Assembly (NCBI RefSeq): GCF_000764305.2
Contig: NW_025937347.1
Span: 310,001-374,000 of the forward strand
DNA from: Hyalella azteca
Lineage: Eukaryota; Arthropoda; Malacostraca; Amphipoda; Hyalellidae
Direction: 5' to 3'
DNA: 64,000 nucleotides
Each line of letters starts with the position of its first letter. Within the stretch, counting starts at the first letter, position 1. The translations under genes and the position numbers were made by a program. The notes beneath the pieces were generated by a model. That model had not been told where the DNA came from and searched no databases. It was given only the letters and a program-made list of their open reading frames with translations. This document shows positions 28,749 through 40,719 of the stretch, in pieces.

Positions 28749-29815
28749 TTATAACATCGCCAGACTCCTGCGGTTCAGCGGAGTATACGGAGACGTTCGC
28801 GCTCCAGTCGAGTCCACTGGAGGTCCCGAAGGAGCCGGTGGCGGAGGCGAATGATTGCGGTCGTCACACAAAAGACTTTCATTGAAGCTGTCACCGCCTA
28901 TGGAGCCGCCTTCTCTGCAGAGACTTCCGGCGTCGCTGTCTTCATGGGGCGTGCGGTAGGAGTTACCTAACGCCGCGTATGGGTTGCTGCCTCCGCTCCC
29001 TCGGCGAGGGTCGTACGGAGACTGCATTGGTTGTGGCTTGTGATATTTCTGTTGATCGAGTGGCTGACCCTGCATTTGCTGGAAATGATTCTGAGTGGAG
29101 TTGTTGTATCGGTTTATAACCCCACCAGTTCGCTGCTGTATATCCTGGAGATCGAGTTGATTTGCTCCACCACTCGGCGTCGATCGATCGTGGAAGGAGT
29201 GCCGGGAGCTCGTCGAAGACGAGTTGCTGTGATTACGCGCCGCATTGCGACCAAGGGTGAAAAATTGCGGCTGCGAGGGGTCGGGAGCAACTGAAGTGCC
29301 CACTTGCGGTTCAACGCGAGTCACGTCCGGGATGGACATTGAAAGCGTTCGCTGCGTGTCAGAATCTTCAGCATTGGCATTACGTAACTGAGGTTCAAGG
29401 GCTCGCGGAAATTCTTCATTTCCCTCAGGGGAATTCACATCGTCTGCTATGATGTTTGCGTGGCCTCGTCCAGAATTTGCCTCCCTCAAACGTGAAGGCG
29501 AGCCGTCATTACGGCACACTTCCTCGGCCATGTTAAGCAATACGGAGCCTCTTGACGCTGAAGTCACCAGTAGAGACCCGCCATTTACCAAAGGCCTTTG
29601 ACCGTTTCCTCCATTTTTGTGGTTTTCATCTCCAAGATCATTGCCGTACTGTCTTCGAGTTGTGTTTCGCTTTGCAATGCCGGCAGGGAAGCAGTAGCAA
29701 TAGCTGACCAGCAGTAGCAGGACCAGCAACACTCCACCCACACTACCTGCGATGACAGCAACCCGCTCTCCACCTCCGTCGCCCCCACTGCCGAGACCGC
29801 TTGAGAAACCGGATC
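28749..29815 (-). CDS. CLCA: CLCA terminal exon: membrane span and long cytoplasmic tail
   Basis: 1067 bp: two bases finish a split codon, then 354 codons and TAA at 28749-28751. The acceptor is CTCTCAG. A Gly/Ser-rich start (about 18 residues) leads into a hydrophobic span at roughly residues 19-43 (VAVIAGSVGGVLLVLLLLVS, then YCYCF), followed by basic AKRNTTRR, as expected for a type I protein with the tail inside. The tail, about 310 residues, is rich in Asn, Ser, Gln, Pro and Gly (SNSSSTSSRHSF, QQMQGQPLDQQ, SPPPPAPSGPP) and ends NRRSLAML. Vertebrate CLCA tails are much shorter. It is assigned to this gene by strand, position and the expected span. However, its phase does not fit the previous visible exon, so the direct link is inferred. 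Confidence 0.75.
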
Positions 29816-30499
29816 CTGAGAGGATAAATCATCGTTGAAGGAATTTGATATTTATACAGATTACACAGATTATTTCTACAGATAAATGACTGTACTAGTA
29901 ACCTTTAAAATCAATAATTATAAATTTTTGAAAAGTCTATAGAAAGGGGGTTTCTTGTGGTTAAAATGAAATAGTTACATACATTCGACTCTGCCGATGT
30001 CTTACTCAATATTAATTTTCTCACATATTGTGAAATTTTTCCTTACATACAGCCTATTTCACCTCTGCGGGCACTACCCAATTTTGAGCAACGTTGAGAA
30101 ACCTTCCAATACGGAATACGCCGATAATCGGGAGAAAGGTAAACTTCTCGATCATTGGAATCATCTGAGGCCCTCGAGTGGCACACTTCGAGCATCATTA
30201 GACTGTGAATGGCTTGACAAAACCGTATGATGCTCTCAATCTTCTAGTCGAGCTCTTTGCCGACCACTTAGACAAATTAGAACGGCCATCTTGAAACACG
30301 GCTCAGGCCGAGAGTTTAGCGATAGAGGGTCAGCAAGATCAAGATTCCGCGGTAAATGCGCCCCAGACTCCAAATAAATAAGCCTCAAAGGGCCTAACCA
30401 TCGAATATGAATTGAATAGATTCTGGAAAAGTGGTTGAAAATTACCAACATACAGAGGGGATATTCATGTAGGGACACTACTACATCGATGGGAAAATA

Positions 30500-30639
30500 T
30501 CACTCTATCATTGGCACTATCATTGACACTCTATCAATGACACTCTATCATTGACACTCTATCATTGATACTCTATCACTGACACTCTATCATTGACACT
30601 CTATCATTGACTCTCTACTATTGACACTCTATCATTGAC
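30500..30639. repeat. CACTCTATCATTGA tandem array
   Basis: About nine copies of a 14-16-bp unit, cut off on the right by the Nextera junction adapter. Confidence 0.9.
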
Positions 30640-30677
30640 CTGTCTCTTATACACATCTAGATGTGTATAAGAGACAG
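30640..30677. other. Nextera mate-pair junction adapter (sequencing artefact)
   Basis: Bases 30640-30658 are the 19-bp Tn5 mosaic end CTGTCTCTTATACACATCT. Bases 30659-30677 are its exact reverse complement. The 38-bp head-to-head pair is the circularisation junction made in Nextera mate-pair libraries and is not natural DNA of this genome. Different tandem repeats end on either side of it, so the two flanks were joined by an untrimmed mate-pair read. Confidence 0.97.
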
Positions 30678-30835
30678 CAGTAAGAGTGTATCAAACAGTT
30701 GACTCTGATGCGTACGGCTCCTGAGCAAGAGTGTATCAACAGTTGACTCTGCTGCTTACGGCTCCTATAAGTAAGAGTGTATCAACAGATGACTCTGATG
30801 CGTACGGCTCCTAGGTAAGAGTGTATCAACAGTTA
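30678..30835. repeat. 45-bp minisatellite, about 3.5 copies
   Basis: AGAGTGTATCAA recurs at 30683, 30728, 30774 and 30818 with GACTCTGATGCGTACGGCTC between copies. It starts immediately right of the adapter, so its left edge may be artificial. Confidence 0.88.
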
Positions 30836-32352
30836 TAACTTCTGAGTGAGGCAAACAAGTGGCATGCAAATCCTTTAAGCGGAACAATATTCGTCTGTAT
30901 AATTTATAAAAATATTAAATCTAAATGCATCTTTGTTTTGTGTTTTAAAATATTGCATCCGCTAGATGTACAAATACAACAATACAAAAACGTATTACTG
31001 GTTTCACAGAGATTCAAACTTGAATGCTACAACGAATTTTCAATATCATCATAACATTCTTAAGATTTAATTACTATGTAGTAAAGACCTAATTTCTAAT
31101 TACTTTAACCAAATTCCCTTGCATTTTCCAGTGAAATCTGGAGTAAAATTTATGAATGTTTCAACGCTGCATTTCGTCCCATTTTCCAACTATCAATTAT
31201 AGGCAAAGCGAAATTGACAGATCAAAATACCGCAAGCACTTACCATGAGTAGCATGCATACATATTATAATTTCTCTTTCGGTATACCTGGTCAATCTTA
31301 TTTACAAATTAGGAACATGCTAGCAATAATTTAATGAACATCACTGTGACATTATTTAAATCTGATGTCATTGTTCTAAAAAAGGTTTCTGAAAAACTAT
31401 CTCTTAGAAAATGCTCGCTTATAAGAAGCAAAGCTTTGTCGGTTTACTGAGCTTTGCTGCAAACTCCAGCGTCTCCAAGTGCTCTGTGCATCTGAGACTG
31501 TAACCGTATCCTGGTCGCTTTCCATCTGCCATAAACTGATGCCGTAAGCCCCTGCCATTTTTCTTAGAAATAACGAGCCTATAGACCTACAGAGAAACAA
31601 TGAGCGCTGCAGTAAAGGCCTATAACGGGGACTAGCACGACAATGCATCTTCGCTGCAACGCAACATGTTCTTCACCATAAGATTGCTTGCTTGTTTTCT
31701 GTTATTTGAGTGTTTTTTGACAGGAATAGGTTGCAAGTCTCATTAAAAAGGTATCCTTTAATTAAACCAACAAAAAATTTTTCTTGAGAATTGATTGCTT
31801 TTTGTCAACAATTAGAGTTATTTACGTAAAAAGTTTAAATGTGAATTTGATTAATTTGTATCGTCTACTTTCCTCCAGCCTACACCTGTCAATGCTCCAG
31901 TTTTCATTTGGAATATTTTGTTACGATGATTCTGATTTTTGATCTGAATAGATGATTTGAATTTTTCCACCGATAATCAAATAAACCATTTTTCCCTATA
32001 CACCTGAGGCGTACTGATCAGACCTTTGCCCCTTCATGCTATACTGATTACATGACAAAGAACTCCCTATTTCTCCTGACTAAACAATTTTCTCATTTCA
32101 GCACACACTGGCGGCGGAAACGGTCATTTCATCTTATTTATATCATAGGCAAAAGATGCTTGCCGTACTTCTACCTGACTATTCTCTAAGGCAATCATGC
32201 CAATATTTTTATGGAGACAATCTTTTCAACTGTGCGCTGAAAATGTTATTTTAGATGCATATGCAGATAAGGCTCACATCTTAGTGGCAACAATTCTCTT
32301 CTCATAATGACATTAATATTTACCCTAGTGTGAAAAAGACACGTTTGCTGAA

Positions 32353-32395
32353 CTGACCATGCTCACCATATTGTGAATATGGTGAGCATGGTCAG
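32353..32395. repeat. Perfect 20-bp hairpin
   Basis: CTGACCATGCTCACCATATT at 32353-32372 is followed by a 3-base loop and its exact reverse complement at 32376-32395. It sits at the far edge of the 70-bp minisatellite and uses the same words (GCTCACCATATT), so it looks like an inverted repeat unit. Confidence 0.9.
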
Positions 32396-32714
32396 CTTAT
32401 TTGAGTTGACAACGCTCACCCTTGATAACAATGATGCTCACCTCATTGAGAAATAAATGTTCACCATATTTTATTTGAACTGACAACGCTCACCTCTTGA
32501 TGTCAATGATGCTCACCCCATTGTAAAATAAATGTTCATTATATTTGAACTGACAACGCTCACCTCTTGATGACAATAATGCTCCCCCCATTGTAAAATA
32601 ATTATTCACTATATTTGAGCTGGCAACGCTCACCCTTGAAGACAATGATGCTCACCCCATTGTAAAATTAATGTTCACCATATTTGAGCTGACAACGCTC
32701 ACCTCTTTCTCGTG
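32396..32714. repeat. 70-bp minisatellite carrying splice-donor copies
   Basis: GACAACGCTCAC (or GGCAACGCTCAC) occurs at 32408, 32482, 32552, 32622 and 32691, with a period of 69-74 bp. On the minus strand this reads GTGAGCGTTGTC, and the rightmost copy is the real donor of exon e. Each unit also has GCTCACCCCATTG, giving a second GTGAGC on the minus strand. Confidence 0.93.
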
Positions 32715-33436
32715 GCCTGCTCGCCTACGCCTGTGATGCCTGGCTTTGTCGGCTTCGCTTCTCACTTTGGCGTGAGAACGGCCGCGATATCTGTTAGATC
32801 CTGCACTTGAGTGTTCCTCGCTCGAGACCAAGTCTTTGTGTTTGATGTTGTTCGTTGACTTCGAGTGAGATCTGCCAATTGGGGACGGATATGCAGGGAA
32901 ACTTGAAGATTGAGGCGACCCAGATTCTTGAAATGGAGCGACCGACTCTTCAAGGTGACTCTCAATAGAATGCAAAGACGAAACAAAAGAACCTTGGACA
33001 TCTGTTGAATGTATGAAATTAATATGTTCTTGGTTTTCAGGCCCTCTATCCAATCGTCCTGAAGATGAAAATGATTGCAGACGTTCTTGAGAATCTCGAT
33101 TGAAATGTGATGCTCGTAATAATTCCCTGGAGGCTAGAGCCGAGTCCTTCTCTTCGTGTTGACTTTCGTGGAAATCTTCCAAGGGATCATGCGAAGATCC
33201 AGTGCTTTGGTAGGTGGTTGTGCCCTCGTGACTGGGCTCACTGGGAAAAGTCGAAGACGACGCCGTGTTTCTGTAGGCAGAATATTGGGATGTGGAGGAC
33301 CCGGCATGGTGGTTATGGGATAAAGCTAAGACCGCTTTACTGGCGTCCACTGAGAGGGTGAGAGCGTAACGTGAAGGTCCGTCAAGAGGCGGGGCATAGC
33401 GGGAGTAAATTCCGTCGCCTCGAGTTATGTCTGGGT
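32703..33436 (-). CDS. CLCA: CLCA exon e: GIYSRY motif and Ser-rich insert
   Basis: 734 bp: two bases finish the Asp codon, then 244 codons, ending phase 0 at GAG before a GTGAGC donor. It starts DPDITRGDGIYSRYAPPLDG and SRYALTLSVDASKAVLALSH, the CLCA D-G-I-Y-S-R-Y region and the strand after it. About 200 residues follow that look disordered and are rich in Ser, His, Glu and Gln (for example GSPQSSSFPAYPSPIGRSHS), closing with a basic patch HHRRRRAGHEKE. The usual linker into the fibronectin-like domain is not recognisable, so the insert looks lineage-specific. Without splicing the frame runs 17 more codons into a minisatellite and stops. Both splice sites are duplicated next to the exon. 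Confidence 0.87.
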
Positions 33437-33602
33437 CTGCACACAAATAAAATCATAGTTTAATGATTCCATTCGATGATAATATTGCGACAATTAAAAA
33501 AATATATATAAATAATTACATTCGTTGCCGTCGCCTTGAGTTATGTCTGGGTCTGTACACATATAAAAATCATAGTTTAATGCTTCAATTCGATGATAAT
33601 AT
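33412..33602. repeat. Tandem duplication of exon e acceptor
   Basis: Bases 33412-33486 and 33528-33602 are about 90% identical, offset by 116 bp. Each contains CCGTCGCC(T/C)GAGTTATGTC and the acceptor GTCTGC or GTCTGT. The left copy includes the first 25 bases of the real exon and its acceptor at 33436/33437; the right copy places an equivalent acceptor at 33552/33553. Confidence 0.88.
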
Positions 33603-35534
33603 CACGAAATTTTCAAAAATATACGAATGTAAATTTACGATGAGATTTGTGAATTTTACAATTCACTGAGATGCTGAAAAATCAAGTTTCACAATCAATT
33701 AAATTTTATTCAATGTTAAAATTTAATTTATTCGTGTCTAAATAAACCATTTTAGGAATTTTGCTAGAAATTAGGCTGAAAGGCAATTTTTAACTCATTT
33801 CGATTGCGACAGAAACTTGAAAATTGTCAAGTTGTATACCTTCGAATTGACAAAAAATACTGCCCGTGCACGTATATTATTTTATTATGATCAAGTCGGA
33901 TTAACCACGATGTGAAATTAAATGAATGTTATTTAGCATTAGGCTTGAAGAATACATATTAATTCCACCGAAAAAAAGAAAGAAATAGTTTCTTCAGAAT
34001 AAAATAATGAAACAATGAATTTCGTGAATTTGGAATTTCAAGCGTGAATTTCGAATTCCAAGAGTCAATTTCGAATTCCATAACAGTTTTTGATCGCTCC
34101 CATTATCCACGTTATGTTTGTACGTTAGTGATTCGTCCATTTGTAACATCAAATCAACTGGACCAATGAATCATATCAATAATTCAATAGTGGATCTCAT
34201 CAATACCTTGTTTTTCAGATGTTTTATACTAATCATAGTAGAATGATCTCCAGATTGACACTTTATAAAAGATATTCTCAGTCTATTCTACAAAATAAAT
34301 GCAACGGGTTTAAGACGTCGAAACTCCCAAACTTAACAAAGTTTGAATAATTCTTGTTAATCTCCTACTTATCTCATCTTCTCAGACTTAATCAGAATTT
34401 TTCTAGTTCTAGACATGAACTTGCAGCAGCCGGCAAGCGGCAAGACCAGCGGAGGCAAAACGCCTGTTCAGCCGCGATCTGCATGGAACCATTGGGCTCA
34501 CAAAAGACCTATTCATTTGGCCAAAATGATAAGTTCCCAGCGGGCAGGCTTTCAATTTCCCATCATATTTTAGATCTGCACGTCTGTCCGATGGAGATTA
34601 CAATATTTTGCTCTGGCTAAACCTGATTTGCATAAGCTAAATTGAGTTTGCAAGACAGTCGACGGTCGCCGGACTCAGCCGTGCTTTCGAACGCCGTCGG
34701 TAGTTTTACACTCCATTGATTTCGATGGCTCCGCTCGCGCCATTCTGCTGCGATATGGGCGACGTGACCGAGAGTGAGGTAAGTGACTTTCCAATCAAAG
34801 TCAGGAGTGTGATTTTAGGTTTATCTCCGAACTCATGACCCACGCGTCAATATTTTGACTATGCCGCTCAGGCTGCTATGTCATGAGTCACAATATGCCA
34901 TAGCGCACGAAGGCTCGTTCAATGGAAGTATCAGACTAGCGCTGCTTGGCTTGGCCGTTCACGGCTAGGCAATTGATAATCGACGACTCCTGACCTGAAT
35001 ATGACAATCTGCATGGGAATGACACACAATGGGATTTCCAAATCGAATTGGATCCAATTGAGACAGAGTATCATTGAATTAGATTTGAAATATTGCTTTC
35101 TAAATTGTTGGTAACTTTGTTGCAAGTAGGTTATGTTAGCCAATGAAAGAAAATTTATTCTCATGCCTGAAATTTAACGAAATTAAAATTTCTCCTTCTG
35201 AACATTCGAGTAAAACTTTATTCTTAACTTAATTGATTTCTTGATTGATCACTAATGTATTGACGAGTTTCAGGAAGTTTGTGCTACAACCCTCTTCAAG
35301 TAAATCCTATTGGAATAGGATCGTCCAACAAAATTTATTAATTACTACTGGCATCGATTATGAGAAGTTTATTTCGAGACAGATGATTCAATAATTTATA
35401 GAGACATGATGTGCTAGGCGAATAGCATCAGCTCATTCCCCTTATTGCTTCATCACTTGCACAACAGTGATTTTTGCATTTAATTAGTCGAGCGTATCCG
35501 TAAATGTGCTCGGCTCATCGAGAATTAATCAGAG

Positions 35535-35697
35535 AAAAAATATAACTCAGTACTCACTGCAGTGAGTGACAGAGAGCGCATTTTCTCGTCGACGAAAACG
35601 TGAAAGCACGGACGGACAGACGGACGGACGGACGGACGGATGGACATGGCGAGCACAATAGCGCCTTTTTCCCATAAATGAGAAAATGCGCTAAAAA
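35535..35697 (-). mobile_element. GTCY element copy
   Basis: About 163 bp. Carries both complete ends: the palindromic tail ACTCACTGCAGTGAGT and the inverted repeat GAGAAAATGCGCT. Lies inside the CLCA intron between exons d and e. Confidence 0.8.
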
Positions 35698-37025
35698 TGA
35701 TCTACACTCGCATTTGAATTTGTAATTCTGAAATCGGACGAAATCCAGAAAATTCCTAATCACATAAATAATTCTAATACACGCAAAATGACAAACTATT
35801 GAATTTAAACAATAAAATTTTTAAATAAATGTTAAACCTCTAATTAAAGAGCTCCTATAACTAAATAGGTTATGCATTCAATAAACAGTAACTCTATAAA
35901 GAATACGAAGCACCAGGAGTTGCCACTCACACCGTGGCACTTCAGAAGGCATAAGCACAGAGTTTTTAAGATTTAATTCATTAAATAAATTAAAGTAGAC
36001 CTTTTTATTGTTAATTGTGGAGAAAAAGAAAAGCATCTTCGAGGCGAAAAATGGTCCTAGGAGTGTGTCCTAGCTGGTCACATCCCAGCAATTAGAAGAT
36101 TCCTGAGTCCAACTACATAAGGAATCATTATTATTCATTAAGTCCAACTTCATAACTACTCTGCAAATTTGTAGAAACTTAATGCAACAGTCATATCTAC
36201 TCATAGCTGTGGCTTATTGCAGCAGTGTGTGTAGTTTTTATACGACTAAAGTCGTGAAAAATATAAATATAAATGATTGATTTCCATTCCATCAGCTTGC
36301 ATTTAATTTGAAAACTATATTTCGGTAATTATAGCGTGGTTGCATTCCTTCTTCTTGAGTCTTCCTAACTGCTTTGAATGTTGTATGCCGCTGATTCATG
36401 CAATCGCAGATTTTTATTAGTGAAGTTAATGAAATTTTATGATGTTCGATGCTAAAAATTGTTACCTCAATTTTGTTCAAAATTTGACGGGCTGTAAAAA
36501 ATGTGCTCATTCTCTACATTTAAACTCATTGCACTTATGATTCGCAAACCGGTTTAATTAGTTAATGCACATATTTGTATAGTTTGACAATATTACTGTA
36601 TTTTAAATCAAGGTACCTTCGCACTTCAATCGAATTATCTGTTTACTTGTTTTATTTCAACAAATTTGCCATAGAAACGTAAAATAAATTATGCAAAACT
36701 ATTTCACTTCACTTTAAATTCCATTCTCGTGACTTGGTATCAGCTACGTATGCTACGTATCAGTAAGAACTTAGATTTATCGCTCAGTACTCAGTTGCAT
36801 TGTACGGTATATTTTTTTATTTTCCGTTTATTAGACCGTAACATATTGATACTGAAATCCGTCGCTGTTTCTTTCTGTTTTGAGTGATAATTGGACATGG
36901 AATATTCCTCAATCTGTTGATTGTGGGAATTTTGGAACGTTGCCTAGGTAGAAATTATTATTATACGATACGTGAACATCTGAGTCTATGGAGTTTCGCC
37001 GATGCAGCGCCCTCGACAATAGAGA

Positions 37026-37200
37026 GTAATTGTTAAGCAGCTTCATCGTACTGCAATGGACTGTATTTGTCAAGCAGCTTCACCGTACGGCAAAAGACTG
37101 TAATTGTTAAGCAGCTTCATCGTACTGCAATGGACTGTAATTGTTAAGCAGCTTCACCGTACTGCAATGGTAAATAAGCTTCTCCGCACCACAATGGGGA
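37026..37200. repeat. 37-bp minisatellite, about four copies
   Basis: TAAGCAGCTTCATCGTACTG-type units recur at about 37035, 37072, 37109 and 37146, ending in a diverged AAGCTTCTCCGCACC copy. Confidence 0.88.
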
Positions 37201-40200
37201 GTTATTATTGAACAGTTTTAAAACCTTTGCCGACGTGGCCATTTCCATCACTTTAATGTCTAGCAATGAATTTAATTTTAAAAAATGCACTTGGAGGGAA
37301 TTACTGCTCAGGAATGACGGGTCATTGTGCTTTGTCAAGGCCTTCATGGAATGTGGCATCAATACCATTAGAGTTGAGCGCCGATACATGCCGAAGAAAT
37401 GCCACTTCAAAAGATTGGCCAACGTCTTAGAACTTGATGGGAAATCAACGAAACTTTGGAGCTGGAAAATTATTTTTCAAATTCATTATCGAAACTATGT
37501 GGTGCGTGACTGTGTTCTAAGTATTCAGTGATCATTGGTCAATTAATTAGAAAAACCTAGAATATTAAAGCAATTGGGTGATATTACATTTCTTCAGAAG
37601 CATGTAAATCATCAAATGCATAACCAATTATTTTTTTGTTACATTTTTAACGCATATGTCTTCATTTTTTTTATTTGTTAAGTGAGTAGTCTAGTGTATT
37701 ATAAGTGTGCGGTTAATGACCAGAGAATTCATTGATTTAAAGTATCAGAGAGTGGAACAACTCTTTAAAGGACACTGGTCGATGGAAAGGCATGTTTCAG
37801 GAAACAATTTTAGTTTATCAACGTTTCGAACGCGAAAAAAAAACAATCATTTTCAAGTTACCAGAAGCAATAAATATTGAAATTTTGGTGGAAATAGATA
37901 CATAATATACGCAAAAAGGAAACGAAAGTAAAATTTTAAACCAGAAAAATCACTCAGAAAACTCTTTCAGAGTTCAGACAAATCCGGTAGTTAGAAGATA
38001 GATAGATGTAGTCCAATCTGTAGAGATAAGAGGTTCAGCTTGATCACGATGCTGCATATATGGTGGGTTCCTCTAGCACAAAGCGAGTGACAGTCTGGTT
38101 AATTGTGAGCTTGTCTCATGTGGTTCACTTACCCTCCAGTGCAAATGTAGCTAATGAGACAGTGGCTAGGTATCCTGGTTGTTAGTCCAATTTGTCTGCT
38201 GTAGTCTAAAACATGAAAAAGTCTACAACCTTCTCCGAAGCAAAATTTATAGGCAACACCGTCCTCTCGAATAACTCCTGCGTTTTGGCAGAGGCCTTTG
38301 TTGCGTTTAGTTCGGAGTTTGACGCTGTTGCGGAGAGTGTCACGAAGCCTTTTGCATTCACCTTTTGTACTTTGAGATGAATTCTCAAATTCTCCCACCG
38401 ACGAATTCTCTGGTCATTAATCGAACTTGTATAAACAAGCAAATTCTGCCATTTAATACTAATATCTGAGGTGTAAACATGCACAACTCATATTACGCAG
38501 AATAACAACTAACATGAAATGGAATTAATTTTAGTGCGGCTGATGAACAAAAATTTCACGCGATGAATAATTCAAAGTGATCTTCAGCTAGAAAATTCCA
38601 AAACTAATACAATTAGTTGATTTCGTTTAGGGATAAGTTCAATCTGGAACAAAATGTCCCCAAAATTAAAAAAAATGAAGTGAGAAAATTTGTGAAAATT
38701 GAGTTATAACTTTATTACGTGTTTTGTTTTTTGCTTGTTTTGTTTGGTATAACAACGGGTCATTGAAATATGCCTGATCATAATATGATATTTATTTTAT
38801 GACTTGAGTAATGATTAATGTTATGTTCAGAATTAATTTCATTTCAAGGCAATATTCTGGATAAATATTTCATCTCCAATTTTCATTCTAGTCATGCTAT
38901 TTTTAATTTTTTCATGTTCATAGCATCGGCTCAATCTGGGCACGCTAATTATAATAGGTCATAATGTCGTAATTTGTTATATTTTATTGAGAATATTGCC
39001 AAAAAAATGATATTTTAATTGCAAAATGAGAGACTAACACATCGTAGTCGAAGTGCTTACGGAAAATCGCGCAAAATTATTTCCTGCCGTTAACATTTCG
39101 GCTACATTACAGCCAGAAAATACCCTGCCCTTGAAGCATCCTCTGAAACACCACGGAGTGTCTCCATAATTTTATCGTTGCATGAGGGCTTCCATTCAAA
39201 AGATGCGATTTGTATTCGTTAAACCATCGAGAAGGAATTGATACATTTAAAGTTCTACTTTATTTACAGAAATATGGACAGAAAGCATGCATTGTCCTCA
39301 TAGGATTATTATTTGCTTATTATTGGGTCCAATGGGGCTAGGAACCAGACATAATTTGTTAATAATCCTGTAATACATGAAGTCATGCAAGAATTAGATA
39401 TATTTTTGTTTATGTTACGTTATTTTACTGATTTTTACAAATTTACTGATTTGGTAATAGCGACACCATTTCCGTTGACATGCCTACCGAAAAACCTAAT
39501 CAATGAAGTTACACCTTTGGAATTAAAATATTAAGAGGCGAATTGATTTCTTACTACATTCGAAATAATTTCAATTTATTCGGCTAGGATGATAAGATGA
39601 CGCTTTGAAGAAACTCTTTAATGTTCAAGCGAGTGGAAAAATGCCGCTCTCTTCTATCACAATAAATGTTCCTATTAAACACAGCCCATCTCGTCGCGGC
39701 TTCTCTTAAAACTCCCCGTTACCCTATCGTCACTTTCGCTCCATTGATCTTGCGTCTTAAAGCTTCCTGAAGGACTTCAAAATAGGCGGTTATCTCCGAA
39801 CAGGCATTAGAGTGAAAAACATCGCTTCAATAACCCTCATCGTGCGGCTTATACCATACGTTATCGAAGTTCAGCCCTTAAAGCCATCTGAAAGAAAGGA
39901 CCGGCAAGGAATTGCTCCCTAAGCTGTCGGGTGATCGTTAGTCGGAGCCTCAGGTCTCGTAATACCTGTTATGAGAACGATCAGATGCTTGACGCATGGC
40001 TCCTCCATGACTAGTATAGGAAAATTCTCTCTCTCTTACTCGAATAAATGTTAACATGCGAAGCGCGTGAGACTGACGGCTCATAACAATTGTTTCTAAA
40101 ATATTAGTATATTGTCCAAATTGCCTATGAAATATTAGAGGTGATGAATAATTTTTAAAATAACCGAACGAAAATTTGGTGGGATTTTATTATTTATTTT

Positions 40201-40719
40201 GTTGATGTAACGAAATGGAACACTTTGGGTCTTTCAAGTGCGGAATTATTGAGTCTTGCAGTCCCCTAAATCACGAAGTTTCGGTTTATAATCATTGAAA
40301 TTACTGGAGCTGCATTCGTAATAATTGAATAAAAAAAATGAATCGGCCAGGCAACGCTGAAACTAAATTCACAAAAAAACACGTCAACATATTCAACTCA
40401 TTATTGGACTGCAAAGCAGGAGGTAAATAAGAAGTGAGGTAGAAGCGCATCTAATGAAAAACGACAAATGAAGATGAAGTTGTCGATGTCAACGTCATCT
40501 TATTGGCCGTTTCAAATAGGAGTAGATAAATCTGTAAGGAAATTTTACATGCTCACAAAAAACAATTCTATTTGTATCATTATTATCAAAACTGATCAAA
40601 TAGTTTTACAGCTAAAAATTGCTGTACCAGCTAACCTAAGTACAAAACTATCCAACACATTCAACAAATGCGTGCAAAAAAAATGCGGATGACTTGCTCA
40701 TAATACATTGCAGCAGGCA

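Larger units (their letters stand above)
29816..32702 (-). other. CLCA intron e/f, misassembled and probably missing an exon
   Basis: 2.9 kb between a phase-0 donor and an acceptor that needs one base from the previous exon, so these two exons cannot be spliced directly. It holds a 15-bp array, a Nextera junction adapter, a 45-bp array, a perfect 20-bp hairpin and the donor-bearing 70-bp minisatellite. No exon with fibronectin-III character was found in it on the minus strand. Confidence 0.7.

Noticed and set aside
29031..29294. Plus-strand frame opposite the CLCA terminal exon
   Set aside because: Antisense shadow of a GC-rich coding exon; no domain recognised.
31397..31648. 83-codon minus-strand frame, considered as the missing FN3-like exon
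   Set aside because: It lacks the WTAPG-type motif and the beta-strand pattern, and has no convincing splice pair giving 3n+1 bases.
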